Shown here in pieces: positions 8,601-17,234 of a DNA stretch of 64,000 bases. The stretch lies in contig OX638329.1 of the NCBI GenBank assembly GCA_951812755.1, positions 229,339 through 293,338 on the forward strand, in the 5' to 3' direction. The translations under genes were made by a program, and so were the position numbers. The notes under the pieces were generated by a model. It did not search any database and was not told where the DNA came from. It saw nothing but the letters and a program-made list of their open reading frames with translations. The stretch comes from an uncultured Latescibacterota bacterium (GTDB lineage Bacteria > Latescibacterota > UBA2968). Positions within the stretch are counted from its first letter, which is position 1. The number at the start of each line of letters is the position of its first letter.

Positions 8601-10140
8601 GAGGGTCATTCAGGCGACCAATCATCTTATTCTGGCAGACGAAACCGAAATAGAAGCGATGCGGAAGTTGCGTTTGATCAGCGAAAATGATAATGAGAAT
8701 ACTGATGCCCACGTCACTGAGAGACTTTTGTTGATGGAGTTTCAAAACCTGGAGGCACAGGCTCAATTCGATCTATTACTTCAATCAGACTTGGAAAATT
8801 TTTCGTGGGACTTCTGTAAAGTTTTGAGTCCCCCAACACGGGACGATATTGACACATTAATCACCCGTTACGCCAACAGTTCGTCCTCTAAACAACGTGT
8901 TTTGCTTATCTTATTATCGCATTTACCAGTTGAACTCACGGACAACGCCTGGTCATGGGTTGAGCGTTTCCGGAAACACCAAGACGATGAACTTCGGGGA
9001 TTTGCATTCCAGATTCTGACTTGTGCCAATCCAATGCGATTTGGTCGGACGCTTGAAGCTGAGGGTTGGTCTTGGAGTCCGAGTGAAAACATTTATGTAA
9101 ATCATTGTGGCACGAGTGCTCTTATCAAAGCCACGTTAAATATTCCTTTCGAAGATCTTGTACCACGATTGGCACCTTGGCAACTGCTAAAAGCTACTCG
9201 CCTGCGCGAAGCTATTCCCACGGAAGTTCAGTTGGCAGCTAAAAAACTCAATCCGCGATCCTTTAATAAAAACATCAGAATTTACTCAGAAGATTTCGAG
9301 CCAGTTCTGACGCATGCAATGGATACAGTGGAACAATGGCTTGCGGACTATTGCGAGATGACGGAGGTTTCTCGTTACAATTCCTCAGCCGATAAATTCT
9401 TCTTGGCTCTTTGTCAGGCTCTGCTTACTCATGCACCTGAGAAAGGGACGCAGTTGTGGCATAAGTTACGTTCGAACAGTATAACCATTGGTAAGGCAGG
9501 TGTGGAAGACCTCATCTACATGGTATTCAGAGTGCCACACTCACCAGAGGTAATGAAACTCCGAGAGGAGTTAGTTGAATTAGAATACTGTCATAACGAT
9601 CAAAAACTTTTCGAACTCGCAATCGCTACGTCGTATCATGGGAAATCCGATTGGCTTGACACTCTTATTTATAATGACCGAGTATCAACATCTGTCTGGC
9701 GACAGAGCCGCGCGGAAGTACTTGCGGGTTTTACCGTGAATAATTCACTACCTGTTGCTGGAGCCTGGCCGGATGGCGAGACCCGCACAACCCATGCGAA
9801 ATTTACTCTGGTATCAGCACGCCATAGATGGATTGAAGCGTGCGCTCGCCACTGGTGGCGAACTTTTCTCAATGCTTGCGATCCGGCTGAGGCTTACGCA
9901 GCCTGGGTACTGTTTTTGCACTCGGCTGATCGTCGCGCCTCGGTGTGGATCGGTCAAGACATTGAAACCGCTGATCATTCGACAGATCTTTTTCAACGGA
10001 AGATAAACCATTTTCGACTTAACCGGTCGAACCTGGAGAGAGCCATGAAGAAACGTGAAGGAAATTTTGGTGACAAACTGGACCAGCATTTTTTGTGCCG
10101 CGAGACTGTGCGGAGTACAGGTCCCTGGTTCGGACGATGA
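5698..10140 (+). CDS. giant nuclease-STAND NTPase protein, probable anti-phage sensor
   Basis: 1480 aa. Residues 40-135 look like a restriction-endonuclease-fold (PD-(D/E)xK) domain: GGYQHGGDAG with D54, then LRAECKKY giving E68-x-K70. A P-loop GLEGIGKT (253-260) and hydrophobic strand plus Asp VLTVFFDG (333-340) give Walker A and B of a STAND/NACHT-like ATPase. The remaining ~1100 residues are helix-rich without repeats I can name, as in the sensor halves of Avs-type STAND proteins. Family knowledge: such proteins bind a phage protein, oligomerise, and activate the N-terminal nuclease. Function here is inferred from architecture and the defence neighbourhood. Codon use is visibly more AT-rich than in hsdM or hsdR, suggesting separate acquisition. 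No strong ribosome binding site. Confidence 0.8.
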   Translation: MTLSEQQHHKKLKEELQQGGKASNLERLAPTLLERLLDVPFPVAKSGGYQHGGDAGTAGHQGRRLRAECKKYSDTSHLRERELLGEIDQALARDQALEAWILVATRPVPETLQHSLVQKGESVGVPIVIIDWANHGIAPLAALCAFAPDLVEEEFSKEAGEAARALQPISKQAIERLQRDLQSWCLGYDALRTLSHKCLDEIWNSPEESNAKLGQNAAGGAQEKKVKRSTVHEALNTWWEGPAHNDAPVAVVGLEGIGKTWATLDWLIDKRDEQPMVLVIPSSAVVAGHVSETSVKQILADRLHEMSKGIRDRDHWLRRLENLLKRPTNEGPVLTVFFDGLIQESSTPWLHILKILQSKTFKGRVRVIVSTRTHHFEETLSELRGLVNLAERVDVDLYDTAPGSELDQMLAFENLTQTDLHDDVIELARKPRLFKLVVHFREELVEADQITVHRLLWEYGRDYFGVRAGRSFSQNEWRYWLTEIAQKHRTDIEYKYSLRSLGETVARPDLSKNEVYARLSDIIDGRFATRDSSGNFKIIPAVVAHALGAALLNDLYQEASPNLENLNAKLAEWFDPISGLDERTEILRAAVSILVEQGRAAESLIPGVLVTAWLQSQNVPDEHRQELADLAPNFPDALLDTIEHSDSYVYDSARFWAVNALRNIPREDTAAFTKIIQRSLSWMSIVSRDVDTQPNANEERDKRRSDRLKNLIGIDSSQRIKVCGVELDLVNHDTGFSARQSAVPSIIEVFPLSKALPIFEVAAVAVAVRGPNASWDGLKWICLLNEDDPDEMVKALRALSEEIRLRTPEPGIHPDLPKSVASLLLRLTGHKADEDKAVDIDPDLNRLFSYEKDYLQKPSQSWFPLERRHAEITLADRELPLVSRAQRTEDLWLDPSFEPPDTFVAELHKAAKSIDVEKLDRYMEVTSEDYDFERLEPALARCAPDLLADLIRRKMQNLSTSPPEFRQSRVIQATNHLILADETEIEAMRKLRLISENDNENTDAHVTERLLLMEFQNLEAQAQFDLLLQSDLENFSWDFCKVLSPPTRDDIDTLITRYANSSSSKQRVLLILLSHLPVELTDNAWSWVERFRKHQDDELRGFAFQILTCANPMRFGRTLEAEGWSWSPSENIYVNHCGTSALIKATLNIPFEDLVPRLAPWQLLKATRLREAIPTEVQLAAKKLNPRSFNKNIRIYSEDFEPVLTHAMDTVEQWLADYCEMTEVSRYNSSADKFFLALCQALLTHAPEKGTQLWHKLRSNSITIGKAGVEDLIYMVFRVPHSPEVMKLREELVELEYCHNDQKLFELAIATSYHGKSDWLDTLIYNDRVSTSVWRQSRAEVLAGFTVNNSLPVAGAWPDGETRTTHAKFTLVSARHRWIEACARHWWRTFLNACDPAEAYAAWVLFLHSADRRASVWIGQDIETADHSTDLFQRKINHFRLNRSNLERAMKKREGNFGDKLDQHFLCRETVRSTGPWFGR

Positions 10141-10216
10141 GATGATCCACCAGCCTGCTTGGTGCGAGAAGGGATACGGAATACGGGCATTACAAACGTA
10201 AAAGTACCCAATGATA

Positions 10217-10251
10217 AGCGAGGATTTCTAACTTCTGGTTGATTGACCATT
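10217..10251 (+). repeat. 35-bp match to the 3' end of the HIRAN gene
   Basis: AGCGAGGATT ... GGTTGATTGACCATTC aligns without gaps to 24771-24805, where it encodes the last residues and stop of the HIRAN protein. Here the frame has an internal TAA, so it is a relic or a recombination footprint rather than a gene. Confidence 0.7.
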
Positions 10252-10286
10252 CATTCGAAGAGATTTCCACGAAAGAGCAAACAGCA

Positions 10287-11807
10287 GTGACTTCAAACTT
10301 TTCACTCCATGACCTGACCGCCCTCGGCGAAGGCTTTACCACAGAGTTCAAACGCTCTATGCCTTCCAACCTGGGCCGTGAAATCTGTGCCTTTGCGAAC
10401 GCGACTGGTGGCGTCATTCTGATCGGCGTAACAGACGACGGCGAAATCGTTGGTATTGCGAACCACAACAAGTTGAAGTCGCAGGTCCAGTCCATTGCGC
10501 GATCAGCGGATCCGCCGATAGCAGTGGAAATGGACTCCGTCGAAGGCGTACTCTGCATCACAATACCAGAACAACATGGCAAGCCCTACTCCTTTGGCGG
10601 CAAGTATTACATCCGTGAAGGCGCGAGTTCTCAGCAGATGTCACGCGACGAAATCCGCGAATTCTTTTTTAAGGAAGGACTCATTCGATTCGACAAGACG
10701 CCTTGCCAGGATTTCAAGATAGATAGGGACCTGACGCCAGAGGTATGGGCGCGGTTTGCAGCGCGGGCGCGTATTCCCGAAGGCATGGACCCAATCGTGG
10801 CATTGGAAAACCTGCACCTGCTCGAAGGTGGGATCATGACCCATGCCGGCGCGTGGCTATTAGCGAAAGACATCACACGCTACACATTGACAGCGGGTGT
10901 GACCTGCGCAGTTCTTCGCGGCACAACCAATACGCATATCATCGACCTCAAGAACTTCACGGGCGATATATGTTCCATCTACGACGACTGTATAGCCTAC
11001 ATGCAGGCGAAGCTGAACACAGCCCTGATTCCTCATGCTCACGGACGCGACGAACGGCTTGAGTTGCCGGAAGACGCACTTCGCGAAGCAATGGTCAACG
11101 CCATCGCGCATCGAGACTATCGATCCACCGCTAAAGTGCAGGTACACATATTCTATGATCGGCTGGAAATCGTCACACCGGGCGGGTTACCAGCGGGAAT
11201 GCGGGAAGAAGATTTGGGAATCAGAAGCGTACCGAGGAATCCACTTTTGTTCGGAATGTTTCACCGCATGGGAATGGTAGAGCAAATCGGCAGCGGCATC
11301 CGGCGCATTCGACAGGAATGCCGTGACTACGGAGTGGAAGAACCCGTAATTGAGGTCTCGGATAACTGGGTAGTCACGACATTCAAGCGACAAGTTGAAC
11401 ATGGTGGGCAGATAACCCCACATGTCACCGAGCAAGTACCCTACAGATACCCGACAATTCCAGAGCAAGTCACCGCACAAGTCAAAATAGATAAATCTTT
11501 TAACGAAAAATCAAATGATAACAATGATTTACAAATAATAACAAAAAAACTAAAAGACCTGACCGCACAAGTCACCGCACAAGTCACCGCACAAGTTGTC
11601 CTATATTGTAGAGAGCCACGAGCAACGAAAGAAATCATGGGTATTTTGGAGCTGAAACACTGGAAAACTTTCCGTTCCAACTACCTACAACCCCTCCTTG
11701 ACGATGGCTGGCTGGAAATGACCGTTCCCGACAAGCCGACCAGCAGCAAACAGAAGTACCGATTGACAGCCAAAGGGCGAAAACTCCTAACTGAACTGGC
11801 AGATTGA
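10287..11807 (+). CDS. AlbA_2/Schlafen-type ATP-binding regulator with GHKL ATPase and winged helix
   Basis: About 506 aa from GTG at 10287, which has GAAAGAG upstream; an in-frame TTG at 10239 is the alternative. Domains: AlbA_2 (GEGFTTEFKRS, then ICAFANATGGVILIGV) in the first ~120 residues; a GHKL-type HATPase_c_4 with N-box LREAMVNAIAHRDYR and lid MVEQIGSGIRRI; a VTAQ linker encoded by 12-bp repeats; and a C-terminal winged helix (KTFRSNYLQPLLDDGWLEM, then QKYRLTAKGRK). Members are annotated as transcriptional regulators or defence accessories. Its stop overlaps the start of the PLD/ATPase gene by one base (TGATG), so the two are translationally coupled and probably work together. Confidence 0.85.
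   Translation: MTSNFSLHDLTALGEGFTTEFKRSMPSNLGREICAFANATGGVILIGVTDDGEIVGIANHNKLKSQVQSIARSADPPIAVEMDSVEGVLCITIPEQHGKPYSFGGKYYIREGASSQQMSRDEIREFFFKEGLIRFDKTPCQDFKIDRDLTPEVWARFAARARIPEGMDPIVALENLHLLEGGIMTHAGAWLLAKDITRYTLTAGVTCAVLRGTTNTHIIDLKNFTGDICSIYDDCIAYMQAKLNTALIPHAHGRDERLELPEDALREAMVNAIAHRDYRSTAKVQVHIFYDRLEIVTPGGLPAGMREEDLGIRSVPRNPLLFGMFHRMGMVEQIGSGIRRIRQECRDYGVEEPVIEVSDNWVVTTFKRQVEHGGQITPHVTEQVPYRYPTIPEQVTAQVKIDKSFNEKSNDNNDLQIITKKLKDLTAQVTAQVTAQVVLYCREPRATKEIMGILELKHWKTFRSNYLQPLLDDGWLEMTVPDKPTSSKQKYRLTAKGRKLLTELAD
11561..11595 (+). repeat. 12-bp coding repeats (VTAQ linker)
   Basis: ACCGCACAAGTC units encode TAQVTAQVTAQV. Degenerate units lie at 11463-11486 (EQVTAQV) and 11422-11436. The same pattern is found in the Fic gene and in the spacer at 24947-25082. 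Confidence 0.85.
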
Positions 11808-13873
11808 TGCGTGTATCAACGGAGACACGAAACATGGATACCGAGCAAGGCATGATATTCGGCGACGCCAGCGAGAGCCAGATGTCATTTGGGATAGATG
11901 ACAGAAGTGGCCTTCGTGTGGTCAGCGCGAAATTCAACTCAGAAAAGAAATTTGACTGGGACGTATTCGATGGCTTCGACACCCTGCGGGTATTGACCTA
12001 TTCAGTGAGCGTGGATGCCATCGTTAGAATGCTCGATAAATACGCTTTCACGACCTTCGAATGCGTATTTGGCTATGAAGGCATTATCCGCGACATGAAA
12101 GACATTCTCGCATTTCAGAAAACAGTGACCGGCGATACTCGCGCCGCAATCATGGGGCTCAAAGACGAACGGCACATACAAATTCTCGAAAAAGTACATG
12201 CGGGACAAGCCCACTTCAGAGTCTTGAGAAAGTCCATAGCCCACGCAAAGCTCTACCTGCTATCCAATTCGGATGGCCGAAAACGAGTAATCATCGGATC
12301 CGCCAACCTCTCGGAACGGGCATTTTCCGGCGACCAACCAGAGACACTGGTCATGTTCGACAATGATGAGAACGCTTGGGAACACTACAACAATATGTTC
12401 AACACCATCCGAGACGCCGCATCAGACGAAATCGAGCTACCCGATGAGAAAATAACGCGAGCGGAAATAGAAATTCAGGAAACCCCGTCTATGAATAACG
12501 GACCGACCACACTCATAATTGAGCCACCTGCACCGGATGAAGTCGAAACCTCCATTCCGGTTCAGGTAGAACGCGTAGAAAAGGTCCGTGCCGCTCTTGG
12601 CCCTGCGCTATCATCAGTCCTGCCTCCCATACGCAATGGCAAACAACGCATCACCCAGAACATCAAACGCCAGATCAATCGCGTGATCCTCGTCAAGTCT
12701 GCCGAGGAAGTCGATACGCGCAACTTCCATATCGACAGAACCACGCGCCAAGCCACCCTATCGGGCGAGATATTCCCGCTGGAATGGGATAGCGATTCGG
12801 TAAAAACAGATGCGCGTCTGCTCCTGGAATACTTCGAGAACTACGCCGCCTTTGAAGGAGATGTAAAACGGCTACAACGGGATTACTTCACCTTGATGGC
12901 GTGGCTGTATTTCTCTCCCTTCATGTGCGACATGCGGTCACTTGCCATGGTGCAAGACAGCGATGTGGTCCGCTTTCCATCCTTTGGCATCGTCTTTGGA
13001 AAATCCAACTGCGGCAAAACCAGCCTGATTGACACGCTCATGACATCCATGTTCAGTTATGTCAACACAGTGGATAAACGGAGTTTCACCACATCCCGAC
13101 TTCGCGGATTGCAAGCGTCGTACAAACGCTTTCCAGTTGTGTTTGACGATATCGGGCAACGCGCCTTCAATCAGTATGGCAAGGACATGATCAAAGAGGA
13201 ATTACAACCCCCAGTTTCTGAATATCCGTGCTTCATACTCGCAATGAATGCCGAACCCCAATCATTTCCCGACGAAATCGTCAAGCGCAGCCTGATGATA
13301 TACACCACAACTGCACTACCCTCTCACGAAGAGGAAACCCGACAGCGTTTGCAAGGCGATGTACAGAAGATACGCAGCAGTCTGACGGGACATCTCTATA
13401 AACGATACTTATCTGAAATTATGGAACACATTGCCCCCGGACACCTCCCGGAAGATTGGCTGGCGATTTCATCTCAGGCTATAAGCGACATTATATCTGA
13501 AGGAACAGGCAAAACACCGCCAGAATGGTGTCGCAAAATAACCTGGCAAAACTATGCGGAAAAGCGATACGACAGAGTCAAAGCAGCCCTCGAAAGTCTA
13601 TTGCGCCCGGCGTCCTATGTAAAAAAAGAAGGCGATGCATCCAAAGGATGGACAATTGACGGAGAAAAAGTCATCGTCTGGGAACCACGCGATGCCTTTG
13701 GCAGGCGTGCATTCAACTGGGAAGATGTTCCCTCTACACTAATTGACCAGGACGCCAGCCACGGCGACACGACGATTTTAAATAAGACCAGCTTGCAGAA
13801 ATTCATAGGCCATAATCTCTACCCGCCTGGCAAATTGAATAAAATAAAGAGTTTGTTCAATTATCGTCCCTGA
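11807..13873 (+). CDS. phospholipase D-like nuclease fused to P-loop ATPase
   Basis: 688 aa from the ATG overlapping the previous stop; an ATG at 11834 with GGAG 9 bases upstream is also possible. N-terminal PLD-like domain with AHAKLYLL (H and K of HxK) and GSANLSERAF about 20 residues on, near residues 145-174. Residues ~395-410 carry GKSNCGKTS, a P-loop, and FPVVFDDIG at ~443-451 a Walker B with two acidic residues; the nearby sequence resembles helicase-superfamily-3 or McrB-like ATPases but I cannot name it. A single PLD half suggests action as a dimer. Coupled to the AlbA_2/GHKL gene and followed 44 bases later by hsdM. A nuclease/ATPase defence role is inference. Confidence 0.75.
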   Translation: MRVSTETRNMDTEQGMIFGDASESQMSFGIDDRSGLRVVSAKFNSEKKFDWDVFDGFDTLRVLTYSVSVDAIVRMLDKYAFTTFECVFGYEGIIRDMKDILAFQKTVTGDTRAAIMGLKDERHIQILEKVHAGQAHFRVLRKSIAHAKLYLLSNSDGRKRVIIGSANLSERAFSGDQPETLVMFDNDENAWEHYNNMFNTIRDAASDEIELPDEKITRAEIEIQETPSMNNGPTTLIIEPPAPDEVETSIPVQVERVEKVRAALGPALSSVLPPIRNGKQRITQNIKRQINRVILVKSAEEVDTRNFHIDRTTRQATLSGEIFPLEWDSDSVKTDARLLLEYFENYAAFEGDVKRLQRDYFTLMAWLYFSPFMCDMRSLAMVQDSDVVRFPSFGIVFGKSNCGKTSLIDTLMTSMFSYVNTVDKRSFTTSRLRGLQASYKRFPVVFDDIGQRAFNQYGKDMIKEELQPPVSEYPCFILAMNAEPQSFPDEIVKRSLMIYTTTALPSHEEETRQRLQGDVQKIRSSLTGHLYKRYLSEIMEHIAPGHLPEDWLAISSQAISDIISEGTGKTPPEWCRKITWQNYAEKRYDRVKAALESLLRPASYVKKEGDASKGWTIDGEKVIVWEPRDAFGRRAFNWEDVPSTLIDQDASHGDTTILNKTSLQKFIGHNLYPPGKLNKIKSLFNYRP

Positions 13874-13917
13874 CATCACGGTGTGCGTTACAGACTAAAA
13901 ACAAAAGGAAATGACCC

Positions 13918-15984
13918 TTGCCACAACTCGAACACATTGAAGCCATTGAAAGGCGCCTGTGGGGAGCAGCCGATAACCTGCGGGCCAACTCCACTTATGC
14001 CAGCAACGAATACTTTCTCCCGGTCATGGGCCTGGTATTCCTGCGCTATGCGTATAGCCGCTATCTATCCGTAAAGGACGATATTGAAGCCAACCTGCCC
14101 ACCCGCGGCGGTAAAAAAAGAGCTCTTACCAAAGAAGACTTCTCCCAGAAAAACGCCATCTACCTCCGACCCAACGCGCAGTTCGACCACCTCGTCGCCC
14201 TGCCCGACAGCGAAGACCGCATCAAAGCCGTCATCGAAGCAATGGACGACATTGAAGCCGACTACGAAAGCCTGCGGGGTGCATTGCCCAAAAGCGAATA
14301 CCAGGAACTGGACAACGACGTACTCGGCCAACTCCTCCGCACGCTCAACCCCGACGAACTAAAACAAGTCTCTGGCGATGTCTTCGGACGCATCTACGAA
14401 TACTTTCTCACCCAATTCGCCGACGATAAAGCCCATGACGACGGCGAGTTCTTCACCCCCGTCTCACTCGTCTCCCTGATCGCCCATGTACTCGAACCCG
14501 ACTGCGGCACAGTACTCGATCCCGCCTGCGGGTCTGGCGGCATGTTCGTGCAAAGTGCGCGTACCGTCGAAGAACACGGACAGCATCCCACCGAACAACT
14601 CACCTTTCGCGGTATAGAAAAAAACGCCACCACCATCCGCCTCGCCAGAATGAACCTCGCGGTACATGGCCTTGAAGGCGACATCCGCCAGGCCATCACC
14701 TACTATGAGGACCCACACGAACTACTCGGCAAAGCCGACTACGTAATGGCCAATCCCCCCTTCAATGTCGATGAGATCGACGCGGACAAAATCAAAACCG
14801 ATCCACGCCTCCCCTTCGGCCTGCCCGGCGTAAATAAAGAGAACAAAGTCAGCAGCGGCAACTACGTCTGGATCAGCTACTTCTATAGCTACCTCAACGA
14901 AACGGGCCGCGCAGGCTTTGTCATGTCCTCCCAAGCATCAAGTGCTGGCAGCAGCGAGGCCGCAGTACGCCGAAAACTGGTAGAAACCGGCGACATAGAA
15001 GCCATGATCGCCATTCGCTCCAACTTTTTCTACACCCGCACCGTCCCCTGCGAGTTGTGGTTTCTCAACCGCGCCAAACCCGAAACACACCGCGACAAAG
15101 TACTCATGATCGACGCCCGCAACATCTATCGCCAGGTCACGCGCAAAATATACGACTTCAGCCCCGAGCAGCAGCAAAACATCCTCGCCATTGTCCATCT
15201 CTATCGCGGCGAAACCGAGCGATTCATCGACCTTATATCCAACTATCTCCAACGCATTTTGGAAGAAAGCCTTGCGTGCTTTGAGATCAAAAATGGCGAA
15301 ACCATCCATCCCCTACCCGACTTCGTCAACGCGCTCACCCGGTTGCACGACCTGTTCGCACCATCCCTGAAAACCCTGCCGAAAAACGGACAGCATGCCG
15401 AAACCCTCGCCGAGTACGACAAGACGCGAACAGCATTCCCCGAGGCCATTGAGCAATTCCGCACCGCAATTACAGAAACCGCACAAAATACCAGTTCCGA
15501 CCTGAACAAACAGGTAGCAGAATTCGCTCCCCTGATCGAAATTAGCCGCGACCTATCCGAACGCACAGATAGCCTCTACAAACTCGCCATCCGCATAACA
15601 GATATCTGCGAGACCTCGATCAATAACAGAACCGACATCACCCGCGCCCGCAGAACCGCAGACGAGGCACGAAAGATCGCAGTTGAGCAACTCAAACAGG
15701 TACACTACTTCTACCAGCAGGCGCGCTGGCTCACCGAGCGTTTCCCCGAAGCGAAACTATGCGACGTAGAAGGACTGGTCAAACTGGTAGATCGCGCCGA
15801 AATCGAAGCCAACGACTGGAGCCTGACCCCTGGCCGCTACGTTGGCGTCGCACCCGAAGAAGAAGACGAGAATTTCGACTTTGCCGAGACCCTGCGCGAG
15901 ATCCACGAGGAACTGGACGAACTCAACATCGAGGCCGTATCATTGGCAGCGACAATCAAGCGGAATTTTGAAGCACTAATTTGA
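13918..15984 (+). CDS. hsdM: type I restriction-modification methyltransferase subunit HsdM
   Basis: 688 aa, TTG start after AAAGGAAATG. N6-adenine methyltransferase: N-terminal HsdM helical domain (RRLWGAADNLRANSTYASNE), GEFFTPVSLV, SAM motif VLDPACGSGGMF at ~199-210, catalytic ANPPFNV at ~277-283, then a long C-terminal helical region with IAIRSNFFYTRTVPCELWF. HsdM with HsdS methylates, and with HsdR restricts. The partner hsdS starts 2.5 kb downstream and hsdR 9.1 kb downstream, an unusually dispersed arrangement. Strong C-ending codon use resembles hsdR but not the genes lying between them. Confidence 0.95.
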   Translation: MPQLEHIEAIERRLWGAADNLRANSTYASNEYFLPVMGLVFLRYAYSRYLSVKDDIEANLPTRGGKKRALTKEDFSQKNAIYLRPNAQFDHLVALPDSEDRIKAVIEAMDDIEADYESLRGALPKSEYQELDNDVLGQLLRTLNPDELKQVSGDVFGRIYEYFLTQFADDKAHDDGEFFTPVSLVSLIAHVLEPDCGTVLDPACGSGGMFVQSARTVEEHGQHPTEQLTFRGIEKNATTIRLARMNLAVHGLEGDIRQAITYYEDPHELLGKADYVMANPPFNVDEIDADKIKTDPRLPFGLPGVNKENKVSSGNYVWISYFYSYLNETGRAGFVMSSQASSAGSSEAAVRRKLVETGDIEAMIAIRSNFFYTRTVPCELWFLNRAKPETHRDKVLMIDARNIYRQVTRKIYDFSPEQQQNILAIVHLYRGETERFIDLISNYLQRILEESLACFEIKNGETIHPLPDFVNALTRLHDLFAPSLKTLPKNGQHAETLAEYDKTRTAFPEAIEQFRTAITETAQNTSSDLNKQVAEFAPLIEISRDLSERTDSLYKLAIRITDICETSINNRTDITRARRTADEARKIAVEQLKQVHYFYQQARWLTERFPEAKLCDVEGLVKLVDRAEIEANDWSLTPGRYVGVAPEEEDENFDFAETLREIHEELDELNIEAVSLAATIKRNFEALI

Positions 15985-16087
15985 AGTAGGAAGTGTGAAG
16001 TGTGAAAGGTGCTGCCGTATGGGATGACCGCCAATTTGTGCAACGCACCGTAGCACAAATCCCTTTGTCTCAGCCCCATTCCGACGA

Positions 16088-16218
16088 GGCTTTGCAGTGC
16101 AGCCGTTTTTCAGACCAGTTCAACTGTGCAGCAAGTTGCTGCACAATTTCCATTGGTCGAACCGCTGCCAAACATTGAAGAGATTGAGCAGGAGCTAAAC
16201 GCTACTGGAGATACATGA
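16088..16218 (+). pseudogene. C-terminal remnant, possibly of a DUF1016/YhcG nuclease
   Basis: One frame reads VQQVAAQFPLVEPLP then NIEEIEQELN and stops at TGA 16216-16218. The ending resembles the LPTVEEIEAEL tail of DUF1016-family PD-(D/E)xK proteins, which often sit in restriction loci next to hsdM and hsdS. A nearby out-of-frame VQRTVAQIPL resembles the N-terminal part of the same family, as expected of a deleted and frameshifted gene. The family assignment rests on short motifs only. Confidence 0.3.
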
Positions 16219-16247
16219 AGGCTAAGAAGCTGTTTTAAAATTAATAC

Positions 16248-16445
16248 CTGATGTTACGCATGTCAGGCGTTTTGTCATGCTGAGCGGAGCCGAAGCATCT
16301 TTTCCACCTGCGTCAGTAGCAGATGAACTGGCCTGAGGATGGTGTACAACGAGCCGCTTTTCAGGCTCGTTCACCGGCCAGTTGTACCCCGCTCCTTCGA
16401 CTCCGCTGCGCTCCGCTCAGAATGACAGGGCAATAGCGCATAGAC
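16248..16445. repeat. degenerate MITE-like element, copy 1
   Basis: Starts with the same CTGATGTTACGCA terminus as the intact element at 22967-23145. An inner block (16274-16317) matches the reverse complement of 23077-23125. The right terminus is lost. An 11-bp inverted pair CTGTTTTAAAA/TTTTAAAACAG (16230-16240, 16462-16472) brackets it. Confidence 0.65.
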
Positions 16446-16458
16446 GGGGAGGGGCAAA

Positions 16459-17127
16459 ATGAGTTTTAAAACAGTCTCTAAGAAAATCATTATCATCGCA
16501 GGACCAAACGGAGCCGGCAAAACAACTTTTGGGCAGGAGTATTTGCCCAATGAGGCGGATTGCCCTATTTTCGTTAATGCCGACCTGATAGCAGCGGGGC
16601 TATCTCCCTTTCGTCCTGCTGACGCGGCCATCCGCGCTGGGCGGCTGATGCTGGAGGAAATTGACAACCACGCCCGCGCAGGCAGAACTTTCGCCATTGA
16701 AACGACGCTATCTGGACGGGGTTATGTGAGAAGAATCCGTCAATGGCGCGCTGATGGTTACACCGTAAAGCTCATATTTCTGTCTCTTGCAACGCCCGAA
16801 GAAGCGATCACGCGCGTAAAATCGCGTGTAAACCAGGGCGGGCATGATGTTCCAGAAGCCGTTATACGTCGTCGTTTTAATGCGGGCTTGCGGAACTTTC
16901 AGGACATTTACCGACATTGCGTTGACAATTGGTTTTGGTATAATAACAGTGGCAAGATGCCCACCCAAAAAGAGCTAACAAATGAAGAAGGCATGACAGC
17001 CGCACTTATACGAGCCGCCAAACGCGCCCACCTGATCGCGCATCAGACCGGCACCAAAGTTGTGGTCATGCGCGATGGTAAAGTCGTGGAAATTGACCCG
17101 GACCCGGAGATGTACAACGATATTTAA
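16459..17127 (+). CDS. zeta-toxin-like P-loop kinase
   Basis: 222 aa. P-loop AGPNGAGKTTFGQEY at ~14-28, FVNADLIAAGLSPF (the zeta/AAA_33 strand with Asn and Asp), FAIETTLSGRGYVRRI and HDVPEAVIRRRFNAGLRNF with the basic lid. The family includes zeta toxins that phosphorylate UDP-GlcNAc and also uncharacterised housekeeping ATPases; free-standing genes like this one are common. A GGAGGGG lies 3-9 bases before the ATG. It has no epsilon-type antitoxin beside it, but an antitoxin-like start and leader (copy B) follow directly. It sits between hsdM and hsdS and has ordinary codon use. Confidence 0.85.
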   Translation: MSFKTVSKKIIIIAGPNGAGKTTFGQEYLPNEADCPIFVNADLIAAGLSPFRPADAAIRAGRLMLEEIDNHARAGRTFAIETTLSGRGYVRRIRQWRADGYTVKLIFLSLATPEEAITRVKSRVNQGGHDVPEAVIRRRFNAGLRNFQDIYRHCVDNWFWYNNSGKMPTQKELTNEEGMTAALIRAAKRAHLIAHQTGTKVVVMRDGKVVEIDPDPEMYNDI

Positions 17128-17140
17128 GGTAGAGTTATCT

Positions 17141-17234
17141 ACCCATATAGATGTGCAAAGGTGGCACGATTTCGCATGATTCGCTACATTTATTGCATGA
17201 GGAAAGAGCAACAAACATGAAATTGATTGAGAAG
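17141..17234 (+). repeat. leader repeat, copy B
   Basis: About 94 bases matching copy C at 28339-28431, running through CCATATAGAT, TTCGCATGATTCGCTACATT, the GAGGAAAG ribosome binding site, and the first six codons of an antitoxin-like gene. B and C are direct repeats bracketing 11 kb that includes hsdS and hsdR. Confidence 0.85.

Larger units (their letters stand above)
15985..16458. other. spacer with heptamer debris, gene relic and MITE-like repeat
   Basis: After hsdM there are a few GAAGTGTGAA units (15984-16011), then a probable gene remnant (16088-16218), then a degenerate copy of the inverted-repeat element (16248-16445) with a nested hairpin around 16341-16386. No intact gene. Confidence 0.6.
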
